A stretch of DNA of 64,000 nucleotides from Desulfoscipio geothermicus (GTDB lineage Bacteria; Bacillota; Desulfotomaculia; Desulfotomaculales; Desulfallaceae). The stretch lies in NCBI GenBank assembly GCA_016841205.1, contig JAENZP010000008.1:62001-126000 (forward strand), written 5' to 3'. Position numbers and translations under genes: made by a program. Every line of letters begins with the position of its first letter. Position 1 is the first letter of the stretch. This document shows, piece by piece, positions 13,027-23,619 of the stretch. The notes under the pieces are model-generated. The model saw nothing but the letters and a program-made list of their open reading frames with translations. It was not told where the DNA came from and ran no database searches.

Positions 13027-14874
13027 TTACAAGTTTCCTAGAATGATGTTGACAATTTTCGTAACATCCAATACATTAATTACCCCGTCATTGTTGGTGT
13101 CGGCAGCGTATAGTTCTCCAGTGGTGGGGGTGATTTTCCCCAGGGCAAAGTTCACAGTTTTCACTACATCAAGCACGTTGATAGCGCTATCACTGTTGAC
13201 ATCACCTTTTACACCAATGGTGGCGCCGGCTGTCAAGGCTGTACTTTCGAGTTTAACCGCATCCACTGCTTTGACGCTAAAGGTATAGCTGCCGGCGGTT
13301 AACCCGGTGACAGTGTAGCTGGTGCCGCTGGTGACTGTGGTTAACAGTGTGCTGTCCTGGTAAACCTTATATCCCGTCACCCCTGTGTTATCCGTGGCGG
13401 CAGTCCAGGTCAGTGTCAACCCCGCAGTTACATTGCTAGCAATCAGGGTGCTCCCAACCGGCCAGGCGGGCGCCTGGGTATCTACGGTCAGGATATTGCT
13501 GTCCACATCATACCCATAACCTGCTATTACATTAAAATTTCCGGAATTTACATTGGGCGCCTTGAAAGTGTATGTGTAATTGCCGCTGGAATCCGATTTC
13601 ACTGCGTCAAATAAGACAACACTTTGACTGCTGTCGAGCATTTTCAGGGATACCCAGGTATCAAACGGGGCTGTACCTGAAGCAGTGACAGTCCCTCCCG
13701 CGACTGCAATGCTTGGGCTTAAGGTTAAGCTGACATTACCAGGGTTTACAGGCGCGCCATTCTTTATGGTGACACTTGGTCCACCGGTGCTTATATTGCC
13801 GGCTGCGTCGAAGGCCTGTACTGTGAAGGTATAAGTGGTACCGGCTGTCAGACCGGTGACGTTATAGCTGTTGGTTTCGGCGCCTACGCTTTGGATTAGC
13901 ACCGAATCCTGGTATACTTTGTAGCCCGCTACGGACAGGTTGTCGTTAGCGAACGGCCAGGTTAGGGTTAGTCCGTTATCACTTGGGTTTGATATGCTGA
14001 GTGTGCTTTCTGCCGCCCAAACCGGAGCCTGGGTGTCGTTTGTGGTTGTTACACTGGTGGTTGGCCCGTCGGTGCTCAGGTTGCCGGCCGCATCCTCCGC
14101 CTGTACGGTAAAGGTGTAGTTGGTGTTGGGGGTCAGACCGGTGAGTGTGCAGCTGTTGGTTGCAGAGTCTAAGCTCTGTAACAGGGTGTCGCTCTGGTAG
14201 AGTTTGTAACCGGTAACGGCTGCATCGTCTTGAGCCGCCGGCCAGGTCAAAGTTAGACTGGTTGGAGTTACGTTGTCGCAGGTTAGTTGGCTACCGGCCG
14301 GCCAGGTGGGTGCGGTTGTATCGGCAACGGTGGTGAATACCACTTCTTGCTGTTCGCCGGCTGACTGGCCGTTATTGGACGTTAGTGACGCATCGACAAT
14401 TATTTTATACATGCTTGAGGGCTTCAACGGACCTTGGGGCGCCACGAAGATGTAATTTTTATTCCCATTAGTACCATCGTAGACAGTGCCTAATCTCAAT
14501 ACGTTGATGGCGACAGACATGTTAGATGAGTCATACATATGGAAACAAGCCTGATTGCCGGTCCAGTAGGCGTCGGGTATTACGTTTGTGGCAAATTTGA
14601 TCCCGATAGCGATATTGCTGCTAAAGATACAAGGTACTTCCGTCAGTGTAGTCCACGGCGGGGGGTTATAAGTAGCCCCGTCATTACCCGTGGATATTAC
14701 TTCGATGGCAACAGTAGTTGAGATTACATTACTGCTGGGTTCATAGCTGTATACTCCGTAATCGGTAACGTACGGCAGGTTTGTGCCGCCGGCGAAGGCA
14801 GGTAGGCCTGATACCGCGCTTATTAAAAGCATTAAGATTGTGGCTAGAAGAATAACTGGTGACTTTAGCTTCAT
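13027..14874 (-). CDS. exported dockerin protein with Fn3 domains, 615 aa
   Basis: A signal peptide (about 1-28, ending SGLPAFAGG) is followed by an SbsA-like Ig domain (about 30-185), two fibronectin-III domains (about 188-375), an Ig-like domain (about 378-470), a third Fn3 (about 471-555) and a type I dockerin. The dockerin has two calcium-loop repeats (GDVNSDSAINVLDVVKTV; ADTNNDGVINVLDVTKIV). Dockerins bind cohesins on a scaffold or surface protein; no cohesin or glycoside hydrolase is in the window, so the partner is unknown. AAAGGAGAGG precedes the ATG. It lies downstream of the giant gene on the same strand. Confidence 0.85.
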   Translation of the reverse strand: MKLKSPVILLATILMLLISAVSGLPAFAGGTNLPYVTDYGVYSYEPSSNVISTTVAIEVISTGNDGATYNPPPWTTLTEVPCIFSSNIAIGIKFATNVIPDAYWTGNQACFHMYDSSNMSVAINVLRLGTVYDGTNGNKNYIFVAPQGPLKPSSMYKIIVDASLTSNNGQSAGEQQEVVFTTVADTTAPTWPAGSQLTCDNVTPTSLTLTWPAAQDDAAVTGYKLYQSDTLLQSLDSATNSCTLTGLTPNTNYTFTVQAEDAAGNLSTDGPTTSVTTTNDTQAPVWAAESTLSISNPSDNGLTLTWPFANDNLSVAGYKVYQDSVLIQSVGAETNSYNVTGLTAGTTYTFTVQAFDAAGNISTGGPSVTIKNGAPVNPGNVSLTLSPSIAVAGGTVTASGTAPFDTWVSLKMLDSSQSVVLFDAVKSDSSGNYTYTFKAPNVNSGNFNVIAGYGYDVDSNILTVDTQAPAWPVGSTLIASNVTAGLTLTWTAATDNTGVTGYKVYQDSTLLTTVTSGTSYTVTGLTAGSYTFSVKAVDAVKLESTALTAGATIGVKGDVNSDSAINVLDVVKTVNFALGKITPTTGELYAADTNNDGVINVLDVTKIVNIILGNL

Positions 14875-15102
14875 TGTTCACCTCTCCTTTTTCCTGAGAG
14901 ACCTTCAATCAGTTTGCCAGATTAATACTGGTTCTGATAGACTTCAATCAATCTACCGCAAATTATGTGGAAGCCGGATGCCGGAGGAAAGTGAAAACTT
15001 TCCCCCGGCCTTTGTTCAAATGACAGGTTGTCGTGTTTTAGATAGGTTACAGCCGGCGACGGCCAAATGGCAATGCTTATCTTTTGACGGCACCTATTGT
15101 GT
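14875..15102 (-). other. 228-bp spacer with a strong hairpin
   Basis: GCCGGAGGAAAG (14980-14991) pairs with CTTTCCCCCGGC (14998-15009) with one G-U pair on one strand. No T-run follows, so it is either a weak terminator for the giant gene or a processing/stabilising stem before the dockerin gene. Confidence 0.45.
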
Positions 15103-18100
15103 TTATTGCAATATCGTCGGATTGACGTTGGGGTCATTGGTTAAATCATCAACGATATAGGCTTTAACGACATCGCCCGGGAGTACGTTAAAGCCTGCTT
15201 TGGCGATATTCACGGTGTCAAAATCAGCTCTGGTCACGTTTAAGCCGCTTTGCGAGCCGGTTTGTACAAAAATTACTGATTCCAGCCCGCTGTGGGATTT
15301 CATCGGAGTTATTTGTACGCCAAAGTACTTCAGGCCGGATACACCGGTATTTACGGTCATAGTGACAATCCCGTCCGGTGTTGTGCCTGACTGGTAAGCC
15401 GAATCTGTTGTTGGTGTCAGAGCGTAAGCCGCCATGACTACCGGTTGCTCCACGGTGACGTTGGCATAACCGGTGGCTTTAACCGTGATTGAATATACTT
15501 TGGCGGTGCTAAAGACATCGGCGTCAATGGTGATCTTGCCGCTGGCAACAGTGTACCTGCCGGCGATGGATGTGTCGTCGACAGTGATGCCGGTGATCCT
15601 GTCCCGCCACGCTTGTTTGTCGGTGAAAGTGATTTCCACAGGCAGACCGACAGTGTTGTTAGTGCTGTCCGGAGTTAACAGCGGCGATTGGTCTATAGCC
15701 AATTTAATAAAGCGGACAGCATGTGTGCTTCCGCTACCATCACTAATGTATAGACCGCCTCTGACTCCCCCATAGGTCAAGTGGTAGCATTTTTTGAAAG
15801 TAGCCTGGGTGGCCGGGCCACCGTCACCGGAATAACCAAATGTCCCGTTACCGGCAATGGTGGTGATAATACCACTAGTGTCCACTTTGCAGACGCGGTA
15901 ATTATTTGTGTCGATAAAGTAAAAGTTACCTGCCTCATCTATTGTGATTCCCCTGGGATTGTTTAATTGAGCCGCCGAAACTGGACCGCCATCTCCGGCG
16001 TATCCGCCGCTTGTCCAGGGACCGGCGACGGTGTTGATAATGCCGTTGGTGTCTACTTTACGGATCCGGTTGTTACTTTTATCAAGCAGGTACAGGTTGC
16101 CGGATTGGTCCAGGGTTAAGCCGGTAATAGTATTAAATTGAGCCTGGGCAGCCGGACCGCCGTCACCCGAGTAACCGCTTGTCCCGGTACCAGCGATGGT
16201 GTAAATGTTGCCGGCGGTCATGCTGATCCCGCACTGGGTACCGGAAACCGCCGCCACCTCGCGTATACGTACACCATCGTTGAAGTAGATGTTCCCGGCC
16301 TGATCCGCTGCTATGTTTAAAGGAGACATTAATTGTGCCGCAGTGGCCGGACCGCCATCCCCTGAATAACCGTACGTCCCGTTACCCGCGATGGTAGTGA
16401 TAATACCCGTGGTTGCATCCACCTTGCGGATGCGCCGTGTGTCACTATCGGGAATATACAGGTTGCCTGCTCCGTCAACGGCAATGTCCGTAAAATAAGC
16501 CAGAGAAGCCTGGGTGGCCGGGCCGTCGTCACCCGCGAACGCCCTGGTCCCGTTTCCGGCCACAGTGGTGATCATGCCGCTGGCATCCACCTTGCGGACC
16601 CGGTAGTTGCCATAATCCGCAATGTACAGGTTCCCCGCTTTGTCTTCCCGCATACCACTGGGATTATTTAACATGGCACCGGTAGCTAAGCCGCCGTCAC
16701 CTGAAAAGCCATACGTTCCAGGTTTGCCTGCAAAGATGGTAATGTAGCCATCGGGAATATCCAGCGTGGCATAAACGGTCTGGACCACCGAGGTGTCCTG
16801 ATAGCCCATGGCGCTAATCGCCACGGTATGATCCCCCACCGCTTTAAAAACACCGGCGGCGAGGTTGAGGTCGCCTGCGCTAAAGGTAAACTGGCTGCTG
16901 GTTAGAGCAGTGTCGTCCACCGTGACCTTGGTGATGGCCCCCCGCCAGGCGGGATCGTCAGTAAAGGTGATGTCCACGGCGCTGCCCAGAACGTTGTCGG
17001 TGCTGTCCGCAGTCAGTACCGGCGGGAGGGTGTTACCAATTTGGTAGTACTTAGTCAAAACGTAGCTATCAGTCAGTCCCTCTTTGACCGAGATGGCTTT
17101 CAGAGTTGTTTTATTGCTGATGTAAACCGGTCCGGTATATTTGGTGCCGGCCGAAGTCGGCGTGCTGCCGTCGGTGGTGTAATAAATGTCCGCGCCTTCG
17201 GTAGCCGTGCTGAAAGTCACGCTTGCCGCCTCTTTGAGGTTAACAACATTCCCGGTCGTTATCGCCCCGTCAGGCAGGCTGACGGCAGGCGTCGCTGCCA
17301 CCGGTTTCAGCTTGATGAAGCGAATACAGCTGTTGTTCATTTCAGCATCATACAGACCACCGGCATTTTGATCATAAAATAGAGAATACGCTTTAAGCTG
17401 AGCCTGCAGGGCCGAACCGTTATCTCCCGAAAAGCCCGCAGTGCCGGTGCCGGCAACGGTGGTGATGATGCCCCCCTTGTCCACCCGGCGGATTAAACCA
17501 CCATTGTTGGCAAAGTAGATGTTCCCCTCGCTATCCAAAGTGAGTCCAACGGGATTCAGGGAGGCCTGGAGCGCCGGGCCGCCGTCACCGGAGCTGCCTT
17601 CGGTTCCATTGCCCGCGATGGTGTAAATGTTACCGGCGGTCATGCTGATCCCGTACTGGGTGCCGGAAACCACCGCCACCTCACGGATGCGGTAATTACC
17701 GGTATCGGCAATATAAAGATTGCCTGACTGGTCAAAAGCTACACCGCCGCCAAAGAAACTACTTATTTGGGCCTCGGTGGCCGGGCCGCCGTCACCGGAA
17801 AAGCCGCTGCTACCGGTGCCCGCCACAGTGGTCACAACACCATTGGGGTCTACTTTTTGAATTAGGTGCTTCGAACCACTTAAATAGAGATTATCCGAAC
17901 TATCGATAGCCATAAAATTAGGTGCCACTGATGTAGCGAGGGTACTCATCATCCCGCTTGTATCAACTTTACGCACATTTTTGTCGTAATAACTGCCAAT
18001 GAGGAGATTGCCCTTGCTGTCCACAGCCACACAGTAAGGATACATACTGGCCTGGAGTGCCGGGAGGCCGTCACCGGAGGCAGATCTGACCCCATTTCCC

Positions 18101-21100
18101 GCCACGGTGGTGACCATGCCGTTGACATCCACCTTGCGGATAACGGCGTTATCCCGGTCGGCAATGTAAAGATTGCCCACCTTGTCCAGGGCGGCGCCGT
18201 AGATATCATAGAACAAAGCGCCGGTGGCCGGGCCATTGTCGCCGGAATAGCCGGTTTGCCCGCCCTGGCCTGCCACGGATACGATATATCCGTCAGGAAG
18301 ATTCTTTAAGGCCGGATTGACCATCGCCACCCCCGGCGTCGTGCCGTAAATGATCTCGGTCACTGAGGTGTCCGCGTAGTTTGCAGAGCTGACTGCAACA
18401 GTGTAGTACCCGGGAAGGGCCGGCAGGGCACCGGCGCTGATGTTGAGAATGCCGGGAGCAACCGTGTACTGACCGCTGGTCAGGGGGACGCCGTTGATTT
18501 TGACGCCGGTGATCGCTGCCCGCCAGGCGGAGTCATCGGTAAAGGTGACATATACATCCTTGCCTACTATGTTGTTAACACTGTCCGCGGTCAGCACAGG
18601 AGGCGTCTGGGGAGTATTGAGGGTCTGTACTACTGTGTTATCGCCGTAATTGGTGGCCTTGACCACAATGGTGTGGTCTCCGGTGGTTTTAAAGGCCCCG
18701 TCAACGATGTTGATATTGCCTTCGCTGACGGTATACCCGAGATACTGATTGTTATCCAGGGCGGTGCCATCCAGGGTGACGCCGGTTATGGCCGCCCGCC
18801 AGGCGGAATCATCGGTGAAGGTGAGATCCACCGCTTTGCCCAGGACGTTGTCGGTGCTCTTCGCTGTCAATACCGGCAGCGTGCCGGCCGTCAGGGCCGG
18901 GCTGAAATCACTCCAACCCCCTGAAGCGTTACCGGCTTTTAGTTTAAATTCATAGCTGGTGCCGGCCGTCAAGTTGGTGGAATCATAGGTATTATCGCTT
19001 ACGGTAGCTAATAAACTATCGTTTACATAGATCTGATAACCAGTCACTCCCACGTTGTCCACAGCGGGGGTCCAGTTCAGGGTCAGACCGGTGGCAGTAA
19101 TATTGGCTGCCGAGACATTGGTGTTGGCCGGCCAGGTGGGGACGGTATAGGGCAGGGTATAGCTATACGTCACGACGACGCTGTCCTTAATCCCCGCTTT
19201 CACTGCCACAGCCTTGATGGTGAAAGTTGTAGCGCTGGATAAATCTACGGTAATCGGCCCGCTGTACAGGGTGCTGGCCGGCGTCGGCGTGCTGCCGTCC
19301 GTAGTGTAGAAGATAGCCGCACCCGCGGTGGCAGTGCTTAAAGTTACCGTTGTGCCGTCCGGCAACCCGCCGGATGGCTGATCGGAGACAGGCCTGGCGA
19401 CCACATCTTCCATTTCAATAAAGCGGATAACAGCGTTATTGCGGTCGGCAATATACAGGCCGCCCCTGCTTCTGTCATAAAGCACACTAAAGGGCTTCTT
19501 TAATAAAGCCTGTTTGGCGGGGCCTCCGTCTCCCGAGAAACCGGATGTCCCGGCGGTCCCGGCAATGGTGCTGATGACCCCTGCTGCATTGATCATGCGG
19601 ACTACATTGCCGCTAGCTTCGGCGATAAAGAGATTCCCATAACTGTCAAAGGCCACATCAGCGGGATTATTAAGGCTGGCCTGGGTTGCCGGACCGCCGT
19701 CACCCGAGGTGGCGGCCGTACCGTTGCCCGCTACGGTGGTAATTTTGCCGGTGCTGAGATTAACTTTGCGCACGCGGTGATTTTTAAAATCGGCAATAAA
19801 AAGGTTGCCTGCCTGGTCCACATCTATTCCGTAAAGAAACAAGCCTAATTGAGCTTGCGTCGCCGGGCCGCCGTCACCGGAATAGCCACTAGTCCCGGTA
19901 CCCGCCACGGTGGTAATGATGCCGCTGGGGTCCACTTTACGGACGCGAGCGTTAATTGAATCAGTGATGTAGAGGTTTCCTGCCTCATCAAGGGCGAGGC
20001 CGGTGGGGTAATATAATTTGGCGCTGGTGGCCGGACCGCCGTCACCGGAATAGCCACTAGTCCCGGTACCCGCCACGGTGGTTATGACGCCGTTGGGATC
20101 TACTTTACGCACGCGGTAGTTGCTATAGTCAGCAATGTAAAGATTTCCGCTTTCGTCCACCACTGTGTCATAAGGACGGTTGATCTTGGCTTGGGTTGCC
20201 AGGCCGCCGTCACCGGAATAGCCGCCGGTGCCGGTTCCGGCCACGGTGGTAATGGTACCGCTTAGATCCACTTTACGGATGCGGTTATTGCTATAGTCTG
20301 CAATGTACAGCGCACCCGTGTTGCTGTCTAAACTCAACCCGCTAGGCGCGTTAAGAAAGGCACTGGCAGCCGGACCGCCGTCACCGCCGTAACTATGTGT
20401 TCCCCCTTGGCCCGCTACGGTGGTGATAATCCAACCGGGATCGATAATCTGGACTACGGAAGCGTCGGTGTATTTGGCCGCGCTGACCGAAATGGAGTAG
20501 CTGCCGCCCGTTGTTAGGATATCCCCAGCAATTTGAATGTTGCCGGCAGTAACCGTATATTGGCTGCTGGTCAGGTATACCGCGTCATTCACGGTAATGC
20601 CGCTGATAGCCGCCCGCCAGGCCGCGTCGTCGGTGAAAGTCAGATTCACCGGACTGCCCAATGGGGTCACAGTGCTGGTCAGGGTTGGCGGAGTCTTCGC
20701 CTCCACTATCTTCTGGGTGGCTGTAGCATCAGTGTAATTAGTGGCGCTGACAGCGATGTTATAGTCGCCGGTTGTGGCGAAGACATCCCCGGCGATCTTG
20801 AGCTGACCGGCCGTAACCACATACTGGCTGCCGGTTAAGGTTTTACCGTCCACGGCAGCGCCGCTGATGGCTGCCCGCCAGGCCGGGTCATCGGTGAAAG
20901 TCACATCCACGTCAGTGGCCGGATAGGCCTCTTGCGTGGTTAAGGTTGGCGGGGTCAGCGTTGCTGCCACCGTCTGGGTGACGGAAGTATCAGCGTAATT
21001 TATAGCGCTGACTGTGATGGTATGGTCGCCGGCGGTATTTAAAATACCGGCAACGATATAAATGTGACCTGCTGTAATAACATACTGGCTGCCGGTCAAG

Positions 21101-23619
21101 TATACTGCGTCGTCCACGGTAATACCGCTGACGGCCGCCCGCCAGGCGGGATTGTCGGTGAAGGTCAGATCTACTGCACTGCCCGGTAAAATCTCATTGG
21201 CAGTCAGAGCCGGCGGTGTAGTTGCGGTAGATTGCACCACAGTGGTGTCTTGATAGTTTGTAGCGCTGATTACGATGGTGTGGTCGGCATCGGTATTCAG
21301 AACACCCGGCGCAAGGTTGATATTGCCGGCGGTGACTGTATACTGGATGCGGCTTAATGGTGTGCCGTCCACGGTAATGCCGGTGATGGCAGCCCGCCAG
21401 GCCGCATCGTCGGTGAAGGTCAAATTGACGGCGCTCCCCGTTTGACTGGGCGCTTCCACGGTAACGACCGGAGGTGTTAACAGCATTGCGTTATATGAGG
21501 CCGGCAAGGGGTCGCTGAGTTGACCCGCCAGGTCCACCGCTTTAACGCTTAACTGGTAAGTCGTGCCCGGCGCGAGATTGGTGACCTGATAGGAGGTGGC
21601 ATTTTCGTCCGCGGTTGTCAAAAGGGTATCGTCCTGGTAAATGTTGTAGCCGGTTACACCCCGGTGATAATCCGTCGCCGGCCAGCCGGCCGGGTATGAT
21701 GACGTTGGGCGATACTGGGCCTCCGGCCAGTTCAGGGTCACACTGGTAGGTGAAGGGCTGGTCAAGCTTAAATTTTCGTCGGCCGGCCAGACGGGCTTGG
21801 ACGAAGAAGTGGATGTGGTGGTAAATTCAAAGGAGTCGGTTATCGTATTCGAGGTTCCGTTATTATAGGTAAACCCTTTCAGAAAGTCAATGACGTAGGT
21901 AGTGGAGGGCTTTAGGGCGCACGTCGTGAGGTTTAGACCCACAGTTACCCCCTGTCCTGATCTTGTATAATACCAGTCATCTGTTTGCCCCCAATTTCTT
22001 TCTACGTTTGACCAAAGATCAAGCGGGAGTGCGAGTGGTTCACCGGTATCTTTTTCATAAAATTTCACGTAATTAGTTAGATTCGGTATAAACATTGAGC
22101 CGTCTCTGCCGAAGGCATTGGAAAAGTTCCATGTCATCTCGGTTACATTGTCATAATCCACCGGGTCGTCATAGCGAAGTTTAATCTCCATGTTGGTATC
22201 ATCGTAGCTGAGTTCAGTCGCGGCCAGTGAGAAATCAACAATTCCTCCGGTTAAGTAGTTGCTGGTAACGGCATAATCGGTAAAGCTGTCTAAAAAGCTG
22301 CCGTCTGTGGCTGCCACTGTGCCCTTGGTATAGCTGAGCAGAACTGTATAGATGTTACCGTAAATGTCGGCTCCTGTTGAATTGGCCAGGTTCAGCACTA
22401 TTTCGTTGGGATTTGAGCCGGGGGCAACCTTGGTCACGGAAACAGCGGTCCCATCCACCTTGACGGTGAACTGGCCCTCGGTTCCGGTAGGATCAGCCAT
22501 GGCCTTGCCAAATTTAACCGTTATTTTTTTCCCTACATGGTCAGTGTACAGGTTATCCACGGTTACAGGCGTTTGGGTAGCATCAGGGGTAACGGTGACA
22601 GCGCAGCCGGCAGACAAACCACTGGCAACTGTCGCAGTTATGGTGGCTGTCCCTGTACCTATCGCAGTCACCTTGCCGGTGCTGTCCACGGTGGCGATAG
22701 AACTGTCGCTCGTAGTCCAGTTTACTGTCTTGTCAGGCGCGTCGGCCGGAGTAACAGTCGCAATCAGCTGTTCACTGCTGCCCTTGCTGAATGTATGAAC
22801 GGCCTTGTTGAGCGATATGTCTGTGACTTCCTTAATTGACAACTGGATTGGGTCTGAAGCAGTCATATCCGTGTCCGATACCGCTGAAGGATTAATCGAA
22901 ACTGTCAGCGAGAGCGGCAGGGTAACCGCTGTATTGGCACTACCTGATAATGTTATTTTGAGGGTATGATCGTCTACCTTGCTTGGTTTTAGAGCATATG
23001 GCAAATTATCTGCAGTTACACTGATATCATTGAAACTTAAACTACCATCTATAATGGTGGCATTAGGAACATTGATTAACCAGGCGTCAAGCCCGCCTAC
23101 GTTTACTTTGGTTATATGATCAGCGTATAAGTAAGCAGTGTCAACTGTTGCGGTCCCTATAATTTTCTCATTGAGGCTGTGCGTGGTAACAGTTACACTT
23201 GGCCCTTCGGTACTTTCTAAACCAGCGGCATTTAGAGCCTGCACCGTGAAAGTGTATTGGGTACCGGGTTGCAGGCCATTAACGTAAAACGGGTTGAAAT
23301 TGGTGTTGCTGGACAGGAGCGTTCCGTCCTGGTAAATATTGTACCCAGTCACCCCAACGTTATCAGCCGCGCCGGACCAGGACAAAGTTAGACTGTTCAG
23401 GCTCAGATTGCCGACAGTTAACTTGCCGCTTTGCCAGTATGGGCTATATACTGCGCTGGCAGTTGTGCCATATGTGGCTCCAGTTACCGTATCCGCTGCC
23501 GCCGCCCCGGTTACGGGTATAATACCTACCGGCAGCGATGACAGCATCATTAATACTGTGAGTAAAACGGCTAAATATGAATGCCATTTTTTTCTACAAC
23601 TTATCACCTTGCTCCTCAT
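15103..23619 (-). CDS. giant exported NHL-propeller protein, about 2,840 aa
   Basis: A signal peptide (about 1-40) is followed, by approximate residue, by Fn3 (45-145), Big2 (275-360), SwmB/SbsA-like Ig domains (365-600), Fn3 (605-710), four Shr-like/DUF1533 domains (720-1060; motif FTDDxAWRAAITG) and NHL propeller 1 (1060-1406). Then come a chitobiase-C-like domain, Fn3, two DUF1533, propeller 2 (1776-2106), another chitobiase-C-like domain, DUF1533, propeller 3 (2288-2640), a last DUF1533 and an Ig-like end. Each propeller has six blades (VAGxGxxGxSGDGGPAxxA; GNLYIADxxNxRIRKV). There is no anchor, SLH or dockerin, so it is probably secreted or held by a partner; a binding or adhesion role is inferred. 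Start uncertain: ATG 23619, GTG 23607 (GAGGAG upstream) or TTG 23658. Confidence 0.85.
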   Translation of the reverse strand: MRSKVISCRKKWHSYLAVLLTVLMMLSSLPVGIIPVTGAAAADTVTGATYGTTASAVYSPYWQSGKLTVGNLSLNSLTLSWSGAADNVGVTGYNIYQDGTLLSSNTNFNPFYVNGLQPGTQYTFTVQALNAAGLESTEGPSVTVTTHSLNEKIIGTATVDTAYLYADHITKVNVGGLDAWLINVPNATIIDGSLSFNDISVTADNLPYALKPSKVDDHTLKITLSGSANTAVTLPLSLTVSINPSAVSDTDMTASDPIQLSIKEVTDISLNKAVHTFSKGSSEQLIATVTPADAPDKTVNWTTSDSSIATVDSTGKVTAIGTGTATITATVASGLSAGCAVTVTPDATQTPVTVDNLYTDHVGKKITVKFGKAMADPTGTEGQFTVKVDGTAVSVTKVAPGSNPNEIVLNLANSTGADIYGNIYTVLLSYTKGTVAATDGSFLDSFTDYAVTSNYLTGGIVDFSLAATELSYDDTNMEIKLRYDDPVDYDNVTEMTWNFSNAFGRDGSMFIPNLTNYVKFYEKDTGEPLALPLDLWSNVERNWGQTDDWYYTRSGQGVTVGLNLTTCALKPSTTYVIDFLKGFTYNNGTSNTITDSFEFTTTSTSSSKPVWPADENLSLTSPSPTSVTLNWPEAQYRPTSSYPAGWPATDYHRGVTGYNIYQDDTLLTTADENATSYQVTNLAPGTTYQLSVKAVDLAGQLSDPLPASYNAMLLTPPVVTVEAPSQTGSAVNLTFTDDAAWRAAITGITVDGTPLSRIQYTVTAGNINLAPGVLNTDADHTIVISATNYQDTTVVQSTATTPPALTANEILPGSAVDLTFTDNPAWRAAVSGITVDDAVYLTGSQYVITAGHIYIVAGILNTAGDHTITVSAINYADTSVTQTVAATLTPPTLTTQEAYPATDVDVTFTDDPAWRAAISGAAVDGKTLTGSQYVVTAGQLKIAGDVFATTGDYNIAVSATNYTDATATQKIVEAKTPPTLTSTVTPLGSPVNLTFTDDAAWRAAISGITVNDAVYLTSSQYTVTAGNIQIAGDILTTGGSYSISVSAAKYTDASVVQIIDPGWIITTVAGQGGTHSYGGDGGPAASAFLNAPSGLSLDSNTGALYIADYSNNRIRKVDLSGTITTVAGTGTGGYSGDGGLATQAKINRPYDTVVDESGNLYIADYSNYRVRKVDPNGVITTVAGTGTSGYSGDGGPATSAKLYYPTGLALDEAGNLYITDSINARVRKVDPSGIITTVAGTGTSGYSGDGGPATQAQLGLFLYGIDVDQAGNLFIADFKNHRVRKVNLSTGKITTVAGNGTAATSGDGGPATQASLNNPADVAFDSYGNLFIAEASGNVVRMINAAGVISTIAGTAGTSGFSGDGGPAKQALLKKPFSVLYDRSRGGLYIADRNNAVIRFIEMEDVVARPVSDQPSGGLPDGTTVTLSTATAGAAIFYTTDGSTPTPASTLYSGPITVDLSSATTFTIKAVAVKAGIKDSVVVTYSYTLPYTVPTWPANTNVSAANITATGLTLNWTPAVDNVGVTGYQIYVNDSLLATVSDNTYDSTNLTAGTSYEFKLKAGNASGGWSDFSPALTAGTLPVLTAKSTDNVLGKAVDLTFTDDSAWRAAITGVTLDGTALDNNQYLGYTVSEGNINIVDGAFKTTGDHTIVVKATNYGDNTVVQTLNTPQTPPVLTADSVNNIVGKDVYVTFTDDSAWRAAITGVKINGVPLTSGQYTVAPGILNISAGALPALPGYYTVAVSSANYADTSVTEIIYGTTPGVAMVNPALKNLPDGYIVSVAGQGGQTGYSGDNGPATGALFYDIYGAALDKVGNLYIADRDNAVIRKVDVNGMVTTVAGNGVRSASGDGLPALQASMYPYCVAVDSKGNLLIGSYYDKNVRKVDTSGMMSTLATSVAPNFMAIDSSDNLYLSGSKHLIQKVDPNGVVTTVAGTGSSGFSGDGGPATEAQISSFFGGGVAFDQSGNLYIADTGNYRIREVAVVSGTQYGISMTAGNIYTIAGNGTEGSSGDGGPALQASLNPVGLTLDSEGNIYFANNGGLIRRVDKGGIITTVAGTGTAGFSGDNGSALQAQLKAYSLFYDQNAGGLYDAEMNNSCIRFIKLKPVAATPAVSLPDGAITTGNVVNLKEAASVTFSTATEGADIYYTTDGSTPTSAGTKYTGPVYISNKTTLKAISVKEGLTDSYVLTKYYQIGNTLPPVLTADSTDNVLGSAVDITFTDDPAWRGAITKVTVDDTALTSSQFTFSAGDLNLAAGVFKAVGDHTVAISAMGYQDTSVVQTVYATLDIPDGYITIFAGKPGTYGFSGDGGLATGAMLNNPSGMREDKAGNLYIADYGNYRVRKVDASGMITTVAGNGTRAFAGDDGPATQASLAYFTDIAVDGAGNLYIPDSDTRRIRKVDATTGIITTIAGNGTYGYSGDGGPATAAQLMSPLNIAADQAGNIYFNDGVRIREVAAVSGTQCGISMTAGNIYTIAGTGTSGYSGDGGPAAQAQFNTITGLTLDQSGNLYLLDKSNNRIRKVDTNGIINTVAGPWTSGGYAGDGGPVSAAQLNNPRGITIDEAGNFYFIDTNNYRVCKVDTSGIITTIAGNGTFGYSGDGGPATQATFKKCYHLTYGGVRGGLYISDGSGSTHAVRFIKLAIDQSPLLTPDSTNNTVGLPVEITFTDKQAWRDRITGITVDDTSIAGRYTVASGKITIDADVFSTAKVYSITVKATGYANVTVEQPVVMAAYALTPTTDSAYQSGTTPDGIVTMTVNTGVSGLKYFGVQITPMKSHSGLESVIFVQTGSQSGLNVTRADFDTVNIAKAGFNVLPGDVVKAYIVDDLTNDPNVNPTILQ

